Assembly (NCBI RefSeq): GCF_011299095.1
Contig: NZ_CP049889.1
Coordinates: 1,840,501 to 1,904,500, forward strand
Direction: 5' to 3'
Origin: Jeotgalibaca porci
GTDB taxonomy: Bacteria; Bacillota; Bacilli; Lactobacillales; Aerococcaceae
DNA length: 64,000 bases
The notes beneath the pieces were generated by a model, which saw only the letters and a program-made list of their open reading frames with translations, did not search any database and was not told where the DNA came from. Position numbers and translations under genes: made by a program. The first letter of the stretch is position 1. Every line of letters begins with the position of its first letter. Positions 20,761-28,423 of this stretch are shown here, one piece after another.

Positions 20761-20896
20761 TTGTCAGAAACAGAGCCGAATCCAAAGTATTTTTGCGCTT
20801 TGTAGCAACTGTTTGTTTGCTTTACCAAATTACTATTTTTCTAGCGTTGGATATGCTATGGTCAGCTAATAAAATAAATAAAAAAGGGGTTAAGAA

Positions 20897-21832
20897 ATGT
20901 TTGATAAAGTAAGCAAATTACCAGCAGGCTTGTTCTTGGTTCCATTATTACTTAGTGCACTTCTTTATACTATTTGGCCAGAAATGGTGCATATTGGCGG
21001 GTTAACTGAAGCTCTGTTTTCCGGTGATTATATGAACTTTATTCTTGGAGCCTTGTGTTTCTATTCGGGTACCGGAATCGATTTAAAAAAACTTGTAAAT
21101 ATTTTGAAACGTCAAGGCGTTCTCCTCGTTGTAAAACTGATTATCAGTGTTGCCCTTGGGTTTGTATTAATTAAGGCACTTGGAACAGATGGGCTGTTCG
21201 GCTTGAGTACAATGGCAATGGTCGTTGGGATCGCAAGCTTAAACCCCGCTGTTTACTTGTCGCTAGTAAATGAATATGGTAAAAAAGAAGATGCTGCAGC
21301 AATGGGTCTAATTGGTTTGTTTAGTATTCCGGTTGTTCCAATGTTGACGTATAGTCTGGCATCGGCAGCTGGTGCGGAATTGGATTGGATGCCTGTTCTT
21401 TCCTCATTAATTCCGATCGCAGTTGGGATGTTGCTTGGAAACTTAGATAAGAAATTTGCAACATTATTTGCTCCGGGTGTAAGTGTGTTGTTGCCAATTC
21501 TTGGTTGGAATATCGGACAAGGGATCAACTTCTTGGAAGTTGCCAAAGCTGGTATTTTAGGTCTCCTCTTAGTTGTTATTTATTACATCGCAATGCTTCC
21601 TATTTACTTTGTTGATAAGCGCATATTGAAACAAGATGGAATTGCAGCAGTGGGCATGTTATCTGTTGCAGGAGTGTCGGTTTCAACGCCCGCAGCCTTA
21701 GCAGCAGCGTTTCCTGTTTTACAACCGTACGTTGCAAATGCAATGGGACAAATTTTGACGGCAGTGGTCGTTACCAGCGTAGTGACATCTTTTATTGTAA
21801 AGAAAATTTATACTTCAACCTATAAAAAATAA
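20897..21832 (+). CDS. kdgT: 2-keto-3-deoxygluconate permease family transporter (KdgT)
   Basis: A 311-residue membrane protein with about ten hydrophobic segments. The start (KLPAGLFLVPLLLSALLYTIWPE) and NPAVYLSLVNEYGKKEDAAA are typical of KdgT. It would take up 2-keto-3-deoxygluconate or a related acid by proton symport, usually linked to pectin degradation. No KDG kinase or aldolase is in this window, so the assignment rests on sequence alone; pectin and arabinan occur together in plant cell walls. AAAAGGGGTTAAG precedes the ATG. Confidence 0.85.
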   Translation: MFDKVSKLPAGLFLVPLLLSALLYTIWPEMVHIGGLTEALFSGDYMNFILGALCFYSGTGIDLKKLVNILKRQGVLLVVKLIISVALGFVLIKALGTDGLFGLSTMAMVVGIASLNPAVYLSLVNEYGKKEDAAAMGLIGLFSIPVVPMLTYSLASAAGAELDWMPVLSSLIPIAVGMLLGNLDKKFATLFAPGVSVLLPILGWNIGQGINFLEVAKAGILGLLLVVIYYIAMLPIYFVDKRILKQDGIAAVGMLSVAGVSVSTPAALAAAFPVLQPYVANAMGQILTAVVVTSVVTSFIVKKIYTSTYKK

Positions 21833-21917
21833 GTTAGTTAATAAGCTTGGCTAGTTTGAGAACCTGTGTTACTATTCTACATGTAGTATGCATATACCTA
21901 CATTTAAAATTTAAAAT

Positions 21918-21929
21918 ACAAAATATAGT
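21918..21929. promoter_or_regulatory. Candidate NrdR box
   Basis: ACAAAATATAGT matches the NrdR consensus ACACTATATAGT in 10 of 12 positions and lies just upstream of the cobalamin riboswitch, overlapping a possible -10 (TATAGT, 21924-21929). NrdR boxes normally occur in pairs and I found no clear second one. Confidence 0.4.
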
Positions 21930-22100
21930 ACCGCGATAAAAAGTGGCATTTAATGCCTTAATAGGGAATCCAGTGAAAAGCTGGAGCTGCCCCCGCAACT
22001 GTTAGTGTGGACGAAATAGCAAACCACTGTGTTTTCTTTTTAGAAGAAAACATGGGAAGGGCTAAAGTAGGATGATACATGAGCCAGGAGACCTGCCTTT
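21929..22100 (+). ncRNA. Cobalamin (B12) riboswitch upstream of the nrd operon
   Basis: The conserved core is present: AGGGAATCCAGTGAAAAGC, then GGAGCTGCCCCCGCAACTG (about 21962-22001), and the distal box GCCAGGAGACCTGCC near 22083-22097. The element precedes a perfect intrinsic terminator at 22178-22205, so B12 binding should favour termination. The controlled genes encode a B12-independent ribonucleotide reductase. This is the classical logic of switching that enzyme off when a B12-dependent class II enzyme can work; the class II gene must lie elsewhere. Confidence 0.95.
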
Positions 22101-22177
22101 TATTGTAGTTTCTATTTTTCGGGGATGAAAAAGATGAAACGGTGGGCTCTCTAAATAGGGAATTCTATCGTTTTTTG

Positions 22178-22205
22178 CCGTTCATTCCACATGAACGGTT
22201 TTTTT
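22178..22205 (+). terminator. Riboswitch-controlled terminator
   Basis: CCGTTCAT (22178-22185), loop TCCAC, ATGAACGG (22191-22198), then seven T residues. The AAACGG at about 22137-22142 could pair with the 5' arm as an anti-terminator. Confidence 0.9.
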
Positions 22206-22234
22206 GTATCCAAAAATATAAAGGAGCGAAAAAA

Positions 22235-22468
22235 ATGGAAAAGAAAGTAACGATTTATAGCAAGCCTGGGTGCGGTCAATGTATGTTTACTAAAAAATAT
22301 CTCGATAAAAGTAAGGTCTCTTATTTCGAAAAGAATATTTCTGAAAACCCGGATTGGGCAGAAGAAGTTAAAGCACTCGGTTTCCAAACTTTGCCTGTCA
22401 TTGTGATTGAAGGAGAAGAACCGTTTACGGGTTACCAACCACAGAAGTTGGATGCGTTGGTAATTTAA
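22235..22468 (+). CDS. nrdH: Glutaredoxin-like NrdH
   Basis: A 77-residue redoxin with the CGQC active site (residues 12-15) in the YSKPGCGQC context and the C-terminal FTGYQPQKLDAL motif of NrdH. It supplies electrons to the class Ib reductase encoded next. ATG at 22235 has AAGGAG at 22221-22226; an upstream in-frame start would fall inside the riboswitch expression platform. The next ORF starts directly after its stop. Confidence 0.95.
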   Translation: MEKKVTIYSKPGCGQCMFTKKYLDKSKVSYFEKNISENPDWAEEVKALGFQTLPVIVIEGEEPFTGYQPQKLDALVI

Positions 22469-24994
22469 ATGCCGAAATTAGCTTATTTCTCAGTTACAGG
22501 ACAAACCAGACGTTTTATTGCGAAGTTGCCACATATCGAAAGTGTTGAAATCACCGTAACGAATCCGTTTATTAAAATGGATGAACCTTTCATATTAGTC
22601 GTTCCAACCTATGTTTCAGAGGTTACGGAACCGGTGAATGATTTTTTAGAAACCGGAGAAAATGCCCGGTTGTGTTTGGGGTTATTTGGTGGTGGGAACC
22701 GCAATTTTGCTGATTTATATTGCTTTACGGTTCATGATTTGGAGCAACAATATGGGTTACCCGTACTGCATGAATTCGAGTTTCAAGGTAGCGATTATGA
22801 CGTTCAGAAATTAGAAAGTGAGTTGGATAGAATGAGTCAGAAAACGAAACGAGTCAGTTACTTTAATTTAAATAACGAAGTGAATATTCCTGTGGATGGA
22901 ATGATTCCTTTACACAAAGATAAGGAAGCCGTTCGTGCTTATTTTTTGGAAGAAATTAATATGAATACGGTCTTCTTCTATACCTTAGAAGAAAAGTTGG
23001 GGTACTTAGTTCGTGAAGACTATATCGACGGAGAAATGCTTGAGAATTATTCCGATGCATTTATAAAAGAGATATTCCAAAAAGTGTACGCGCACAAGTT
23101 CCGCTTTAAGAGCTTTATGGCAGCTTATAAATTTTATACCCAATATGCGTTGAAAACGAACGATGGCGCGAAATATTTGGAACGCTATGAAGATCGTGTC
23201 GTGTTCAACGCACTATTTTTGGCAAATGGTGATGAGCAGCTGGCCCGCGATATTGCGGAAGAAATGATTACGCAACGTTACCAACCAGCAACGCCTACTT
23301 TCTTAAATGCAGGAAAAAAACGGCGTGGAGAACTGGTGTCCTGTTTCTTGATTGATTTAGATGATTCGATGTTGTCAATCGGACGCGGGATAAACTCGTC
23401 CTTGCAATTGTCTCGTAAAGGTGGCGGGGTGGGAGTAAACCTATCCAACCTGCGTGAAGCCGGAGCACCGATTAAGAAGATTGAGAATGCTTCATCCGGT
23501 GTTGTACCGGTCATGAAACTTTTGGAAGACAGTTTCAGTTACAGTAACCAATTAGGGCAACGTAACGGAGCAGGAGCTGTTTATCTGAACGTTTTCCACC
23601 CGGATATTTACGCGTTTTTATCGACTAAGAAGGAAAATGCGGATGAAAAAATCCGTGTAAAAACGTTGTCTCTTGGCCTTGTCGTGCCGGATAAGTACTA
23701 TGAATTATTGAAAACAAACCGCCCAATGTATTTATTCAGTCCGTATGATGTCGAGCGCGCTTATGGTAAGCCCTTCTCCTATATCGACATTACTGAAAAG
23801 TACGATGAAATGGTCGCAAACGATGCTATCAGCAAAACGAAAATTAATGCACGTGAGCTTGAGCAAGAGATTTCTCGTTTACAACAAGAATCCGGTTATC
23901 CGTATATTATCAATATTGATACGGTAAATCGTGCGAATCCTGTTGCAGGCAAAGTGATTATGAGTAACTTGTGTAGTGAGATTTTTCAACCGCAAGAGCC
24001 GTCCATCCTAAATGATGATTTGTCTTACAACGTAACGGGTACGGATATTAGTTGTAATCTCGGTTCAACGAATATTCCCAACATCTTGACGTCTCCTAAT
24101 TTTGGGAAATCGATTGAAGTGGCGGTCCGTGCGCTAACAACAGTGACGGAGCATACGGCAATCAATGAAGTCCCAACGATTAAAAAAGGGAACGATTTGT
24201 ACCATACAATCGGACTAGGAGCGATGGGTCTTCATACCGCATTTGCGCGTAATCAAATGGCATACGGAACACCGGAATCACTGGAATTTACGGATGCATA
24301 TTTTAGATCCTTAAATTATTATTCGCTATTAGCAAGTAATAAAATAGCCAAAGAAAAAGGACAGGCGTTCCATAATTTTGAAAAATCAAAATATGCGGAC
24401 GGCAGTTACTTTGATGCTTATTTAGAAAATGAATTCGCCTTCCAATCAGAAAAGGTTGCAGCTATTTTCAAAAATGTTGGAATTCCTTCTCGAGCTGATT
24501 GGGAAGAATTGAAGCAAGCGATTCAAACACATGGTCTTTACCATCGTAATCGCCTAGCAATTGCCCCAAACGGATCGATTTCTTATATCAATGAAACGAG
24601 TGCGTCCTTGCATCCAATCACACAACGAATTGAGCACCGTCAAGAAAAGACAGTAGGGGCTATTTTCTATCCAGCGCCTTATTTGTCAAATGAGACAATG
24701 CCGTATTACACCTCAGCATTTGATATGGATCAACGTCAAATCATTGATGTATACGCTGCGGCACAACCGCATATTGATCAAGGTATGAGCTTAACGTTAT
24801 TTATGCGCTCACAAATTCCTGAAGGTCTTTATGAGTGGAAAATAGGCAAACCAGCTGCCATGACAACACGCGACTTAAATCGACTACGTAATTATGCCTT
24901 TTCAAAAGGGATTAAATCCTTGTACTATGTACGCACCTATACCGATGATGGTGAAATAATTGGCGCGAATTCATGTGAAAGTTGTATGGTTTAG
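22469..24994 (+). CDS. nrdE: NrdI-NrdE fusion: flavodoxin fused to class Ib ribonucleotide reductase alpha subunit
   Basis: One uninterrupted 841-residue frame. Residues 1-121 are a NrdI flavodoxin (AYFSVTGQTRRFI; LCLGLFGGGNRNFADLYC), which activates the dimanganese cofactor of NrdF. From Met122 (MSQKTKR) the sequence aligns by eye with ordinary NrdE starts; 720 residues is a normal NrdE length. NrdE hallmarks: YQPATPTFLNAG, redox Cys in ELVSCFLID, active-site Cys502/Glu504 in NLCSEIF, GTDISCNLGS, and the C-terminal CESC pair (836/839) reduced by NrdH. No ribosome binding site precedes Met122, so a separate NrdE is unlikely. NrdI and NrdE are normally separate proteins. Confidence 0.93.
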   Translation: MPKLAYFSVTGQTRRFIAKLPHIESVEITVTNPFIKMDEPFILVVPTYVSEVTEPVNDFLETGENARLCLGLFGGGNRNFADLYCFTVHDLEQQYGLPVLHEFEFQGSDYDVQKLESELDRMSQKTKRVSYFNLNNEVNIPVDGMIPLHKDKEAVRAYFLEEINMNTVFFYTLEEKLGYLVREDYIDGEMLENYSDAFIKEIFQKVYAHKFRFKSFMAAYKFYTQYALKTNDGAKYLERYEDRVVFNALFLANGDEQLARDIAEEMITQRYQPATPTFLNAGKKRRGELVSCFLIDLDDSMLSIGRGINSSLQLSRKGGGVGVNLSNLREAGAPIKKIENASSGVVPVMKLLEDSFSYSNQLGQRNGAGAVYLNVFHPDIYAFLSTKKENADEKIRVKTLSLGLVVPDKYYELLKTNRPMYLFSPYDVERAYGKPFSYIDITEKYDEMVANDAISKTKINARELEQEISRLQQESGYPYIINIDTVNRANPVAGKVIMSNLCSEIFQPQEPSILNDDLSYNVTGTDISCNLGSTNIPNILTSPNFGKSIEVAVRALTTVTEHTAINEVPTIKKGNDLYHTIGLGAMGLHTAFARNQMAYGTPESLEFTDAYFRSLNYYSLLASNKIAKEKGQAFHNFEKSKYADGSYFDAYLENEFAFQSEKVAAIFKNVGIPSRADWEELKQAIQTHGLYHRNRLAIAPNGSISYINETSASLHPITQRIEHRQEKTVGAIFYPAPYLSNETMPYYTSAFDMDQRQIIDVYAAAQPHIDQGMSLTLFMRSQIPEGLYEWKIGKPAAMTTRDLNRLRNYAFSKGIKSLYYVRTYTDDGEIIGANSCESCMV

Positions 24995-25006
24995 GAGGAA
25001 GATAAA

Positions 25007-25957
25007 ATGAGTTATGTAGCAATTGATTGGAATAAATTAGAAGATGAATTAGATAAGCATACATGGGAAAAGTTAACGTCCCAATTTTGGTTGGATACAC
25101 GTATACCTGTCTCGAATGATTTGGATGACTGGCGCAGCTTAACCGATGAAGAGCGCGATGTTGTGAACAAAGCATTTGGGGGCTTAACGCTTTTGGATAC
25201 CTTGCAATCAGAAGAAGGCGCGAATGTCATGCGGGATGCAGTCCGGACACAGCATGAAGAAGCGGTCCTAAATAATATCTTATTTATGGAGTCTGTTCAT
25301 GCGAAAAGTTATAGTACGATTTTTATTTCATTAAATAACAACCGCAAAATCGAAGAAATTTTCGAATGGACCAATTCAAATGAAACGTTGCAATATAAGG
25401 CGAAACGAATCAATGACATTTATCAAAATGGCACGCCGTTGCAAAAGAAAATCGCCAGTGTCTTTCTGGAATCATTCTTATTTTACAGTGGATTTTATAC
25501 GCCGTTATGGTATTTAGGTAATAACCTACTACCAAACGTTGCAGAAATTATTAAATTAATCATCCGCGATGAATCGGTTCATGGAACGTACCTGGGTTAT
25601 AAATTCCAATTGGGCTATAACCAATTAGATGAAGATGAGCAAGCTGAAATCCGCGATTGGATGTATGAACTGCTTTATGACTTAATGGAAAACGAATTGT
25701 TGTATACGGAAGAAGTGTATGATCAAATCGGCTGGACAAATGAGGTCAAAACGTTTGTAAAATACAATGCGAATAAAGCTTTGCAAAATTTGGGATTTGA
25801 ACCATTTTTCCCAGATGCCAGTGCAGAACAGGTCAATCCCATTGTCATGAATGGCTTATCAACAGATACAACTAATCATGACTTCTTCTCACAAGTCGGT
25901 TCGGGTTACTTGATGGGGAATGTTGAAGCGATGGATGATGACGATTACGATTTTTAA
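25007..25957 (+). CDS. nrdF: Class Ib ribonucleotide reductase beta subunit
   Basis: A 316-residue ferritin-like protein holding the Mn/Fe-tyrosyl radical cofactor that starts catalysis in NrdE. Metal-ligand regions are visible: LDTLQSEEG, FMESVHAKSYS and IRDESVHGTYLGY. The acidic tail (AMDDDDYDF) binds NrdE. AGGAGGAAG precedes the ATG, 12 bases after the nrdI/E stop. Last gene of the B12-regulated operon. Confidence 0.96.
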   Translation: MSYVAIDWNKLEDELDKHTWEKLTSQFWLDTRIPVSNDLDDWRSLTDEERDVVNKAFGGLTLLDTLQSEEGANVMRDAVRTQHEEAVLNNILFMESVHAKSYSTIFISLNNNRKIEEIFEWTNSNETLQYKAKRINDIYQNGTPLQKKIASVFLESFLFYSGFYTPLWYLGNNLLPNVAEIIKLIIRDESVHGTYLGYKFQLGYNQLDEDEQAEIRDWMYELLYDLMENELLYTEEVYDQIGWTNEVKTFVKYNANKALQNLGFEPFFPDASAEQVNPIVMNGLSTDTTNHDFFSQVGSGYLMGNVEAMDDDDYDF

Positions 25958-25974
25958 CTGAATAATATGCGACA

Positions 25975-26021
25975 AACCGCTCACTCAAAACGGGATTTTC
26001 GTTTTGAGTGAGCGGTTTTTT
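25975..26021 (+). terminator. nrd operon terminator, CTCACTCA hairpin family
   Basis: Perfect 18-bp arms (25975-25992 and 26000-26017), T-run after the stem. The arm GCTCACTCAAAACG shares its sequence with the hairpin arrays at 33738-33831 and 50585-50722. Confidence 0.88.
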
Positions 26022-26153
26022 ATATAAGGCATTATGAGCGGTAAGTGACAAGAATTGTTAAGAATGACAGTATTTTTCGGACGGTATAAATAGTATACTA
26101 ATTTGTAGGAGAATGTATCCGATTACAATAATGAATAAAGTGAAGGTGGAAAA

Positions 26154-27029
26154 ATGGCATTAGCAGTATTTGACATTGGTGGAACAGCAGTTAAATATGG
26201 CATTTGGTCGGACGACCAAATCGAGCAACAAGATAAATTTCAAACACCTGATAATTGGGAACAAATGAAGGTGGAATTAAGCCGAATATTTAACGCTTTA
26301 CAAGAAAAAACAACAGAAAAATTCAGTGGGGCGGCATTTTCTTGCCCGGGTGCAGTAGATTCAGAAGCGGGTGTTATTAACGGCTTCAGTGCTGTTCCAT
26401 ACATTCATAACATTCCTATTCAAACGGAATTAAGTGAATTACTAGGAGTACCTGTTTCAATCGAGAATGATGCCAATTGTGCAGCGCTTGCCGAAGTGGC
26501 CTACGGTGCGGCGCGAGATGTTGATAACGCATTGTTTATTGTTATTGGCTCTGGTATCGGCGGAGCGGTTATTATCAACAAAGAGTTAATAAAAGGTAAG
26601 AATTTATTCGGTGGAGAGTTTGGGTTTATGCTGTTGGAAGGAGACGCTTCGTTCAGTGATTTAGCGAGTCCGGTTCGCGCTGCAAGACTGTACACAGAAG
26701 AATTAGGATTGCCGAAAGGAACGATTTCTGGGAAAGAATTATTTACCCGTGCCGAGGAGGGAGAGCCCATCGCCGTGCGTTATGTGGAAAATTTGAAAAA
26801 CAATTTGGCAAGGGGCATTCATACACTTTTAGTAGCTTTGAATCCGGAGAAAGTTGTAATTGGTGGCGCGATTTCAGCGCGTAAAGAACTAATTCCAGAA
26901 GTAACGGAGCGCATTCATCACTTGCTCAAAAAAACGAATGCAACAGATGTGGAAGTGAATGTGGTTCCTTGTCAGTACAACAACGACGCGAATTTAATGG
27001 GAGCCGTCGTCGCTTTCGATAAACGCTAA
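26154..27029 (+). CDS. ROK-family sugar kinase
   Basis: A 291-residue kinase: phosphate-1 motif FDIGGTAVKYG, ENDANCAALAE with the catalytic Asp, and GSGIGGAVIINKEL. The usual ROK zinc motif (CxCGxxGCxE) is absent; the equivalent region reads GGEFGFMLLEGD. This resembles the BglK-type beta-glucoside kinases more than glucokinases. Substrate is not determinable; monocistronic context gives no clue. GAAGGTGG precedes the ATG. Confidence 0.85.
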   Translation: MALAVFDIGGTAVKYGIWSDDQIEQQDKFQTPDNWEQMKVELSRIFNALQEKTTEKFSGAAFSCPGAVDSEAGVINGFSAVPYIHNIPIQTELSELLGVPVSIENDANCAALAEVAYGAARDVDNALFIVIGSGIGGAVIINKELIKGKNLFGGEFGFMLLEGDASFSDLASPVRAARLYTEELGLPKGTISGKELFTRAEEGEPIAVRYVENLKNNLARGIHTLLVALNPEKVVIGGAISARKELIPEVTERIHHLLKKTNATDVEVNVVPCQYNNDANLMGAVVAFDKR

Positions 27030-27101
27030 AAGCCTGTCTGTTTGGAGTCGTATTTTCTTTTAAAACATGCAGGAAGTAAATGAAAAAAACTAAAATGCTA
27101 T

Positions 27102-27142
27102 AAAAAAGGAAAGAGGTTGGGGCCAACCACTTTCCTTTTTTT
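27102..27142 (+). terminator. Terminator after the ROK kinase gene
   Basis: Long stem (27102-27120 with 27123-27142, small internal mismatch) and seven T residues. A-run on the other side suggests it also works for the opposite strand. Confidence 0.85.
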
Positions 27143-27159
27143 GTAGTAATGTATCTCAC

Positions 27160-27246
27160 CTGCGCACTCAAACGTAAAAATAGATTTGAGTGCGCAGTTT
27201 CAGCAAGATTCCGCGCCCTCAAACGTAAAAATGGATTTGAGTGCGC
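27160..27246. repeat. Two tandem hairpins, 53-bp period (GCGCACTCAAA family)
   Basis: Hairpin 1 spans 27160-27197 with 13-bp perfect arms; hairpin 2 spans 27213-27246 with one mismatch. Both have the near-identical loop CGTAAAAATNGA. They lie between convergent genes, downstream of a normal terminator. Confidence 0.8.
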
Positions 27247-27302
27247 AAGCAGCTTAGTCCAGAATCAGTAATTTTACTAAACATCATCTATCTCATCCAA
27301 AA

Positions 27303-28271
27303 TTACATAACTAAATCTTCAGCGTCTACAATCTCGATGCCAGCCATGGATCCAGTACCATGATAGTGAGTGTTATTTTCTTTATCCCACAGTTCCAACT
27401 CGATGGTGCCTGATACGCCTTCTTTAATCGTCTTATCCATGCCGCTTAGAACGGGTGCTTGCAAATTACCCATATGCTCGGCCTTTCCGAAAATCTTAAC
27501 TTTGGCTTTACTATTTTCCATCGTCACCAAAATGGTATCATTAGACGGTAGCGATAGTTTTATTTTACTGTTGTTGTAAGTAGCAAAACGGTATTCTTTG
27601 CCATTCAATTGAATATTGGAAATGAAACCCAAAAAGTCACGCACGTAAAAAGGAATGTAAGCCATAGAAAAGAAGAGGCTGGTGTCCGGTTCCTCAAAGT
27701 GATTACTTTGGAGCCATACATAGTTTTTAGGGAATTTCGTTCCCCAATCTTTTTCGATATAACCTTTCCCATTGGAGAAGGCAACGATGCGACCGTTTAT
27801 TTCCAGACTGCCGTCTAGATAATGATTCATGCTCGTAACACCATGGTAGCATTCCATTTTAGGAATATAGGCGAAAGGTCCCATAATGGTAGGACGCAAT
27901 ACTGTCGATTCAATCGGAGTGAGTGGGCCTAATTTCAAATTACCGCTTATTATGTCAGTAGCACTTTCTAAATGAACGGAAACCAACGATTCCGAGAAAA
28001 AGTTATCTTCTATTTTTACGGCGAAAGGCTCGTCATTCCAAACAAATGACTCAACTGGAAAACGCACATACCCCGTTGCAATATCATTTTCTAGCGTCTC
28101 ATCAACGATAATATATTGAACAAAACAATGAGGATCACTAGCATGTAAACTGATACCAGGAATAAAACTAATAGCTGTTTTCCCATTGGTACTCACTTGT
28201 TTATAATACCAACCCTCGAAGTAGTTCTTTTTATTCAAATTCCCTTGAAAAAGGTTTCTGTCTTTTCTCAT
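27303..28271 (-). CDS. Tocopherol-cyclase-like protein
   Basis: A 322-residue protein resembling the tocopherol cyclase-like family (PF14249 as I recall): NYFEGWYYKQ at the start, the central GPFAYIPKMECYHGVTSMNH and GKGYIEKDWGTKFPKNYVWLQSNHF. Plant members cyclise tocopherol precursors; bacterial members, common in Firmicutes, have no assigned function and no tocopherol pathway is present here. Cytoplasmic, no signal peptide. I chose the ATG at 28271; the ribosome binding site is weak (ATAGG), and upstream GTG/TTG codons are possible. Monocistronic and convergent with the ROK gene. Confidence 0.78.
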   Translation of the reverse strand: MRKDRNLFQGNLNKKNYFEGWYYKQVSTNGKTAISFIPGISLHASDPHCFVQYIIVDETLENDIATGYVRFPVESFVWNDEPFAVKIEDNFFSESLVSVHLESATDIISGNLKLGPLTPIESTVLRPTIMGPFAYIPKMECYHGVTSMNHYLDGSLEINGRIVAFSNGKGYIEKDWGTKFPKNYVWLQSNHFEEPDTSLFFSMAYIPFYVRDFLGFISNIQLNGKEYRFATYNNSKIKLSLPSNDTILVTMENSKAKVKIFGKAEHMGNLQAPVLSGMDKTIKEGVSGTIELELWDKENNTHYHGTGSMAGIEIVDAEDLVM

Positions 28272-28423
28272 AGCGCCTATCACACCCAATTCGTCTTTTT
28301 ATTACTATACCCTAGTACGCGTCGCTTTATTAAACAAGATGGTTTACGGAAGGGAAAAGTATCGCTATATGATATAATCATCTACGATGATAGCTTTCTC
28401 GGATATCGTGAGGAGATGAAAAA

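Noticed and set aside
22832-24994. Separate nrdE starting at Met122 of the fused frame
   Set aside because: No Shine-Dalgarno sequence precedes this ATG and there is no stop between the NrdI and NrdE parts.
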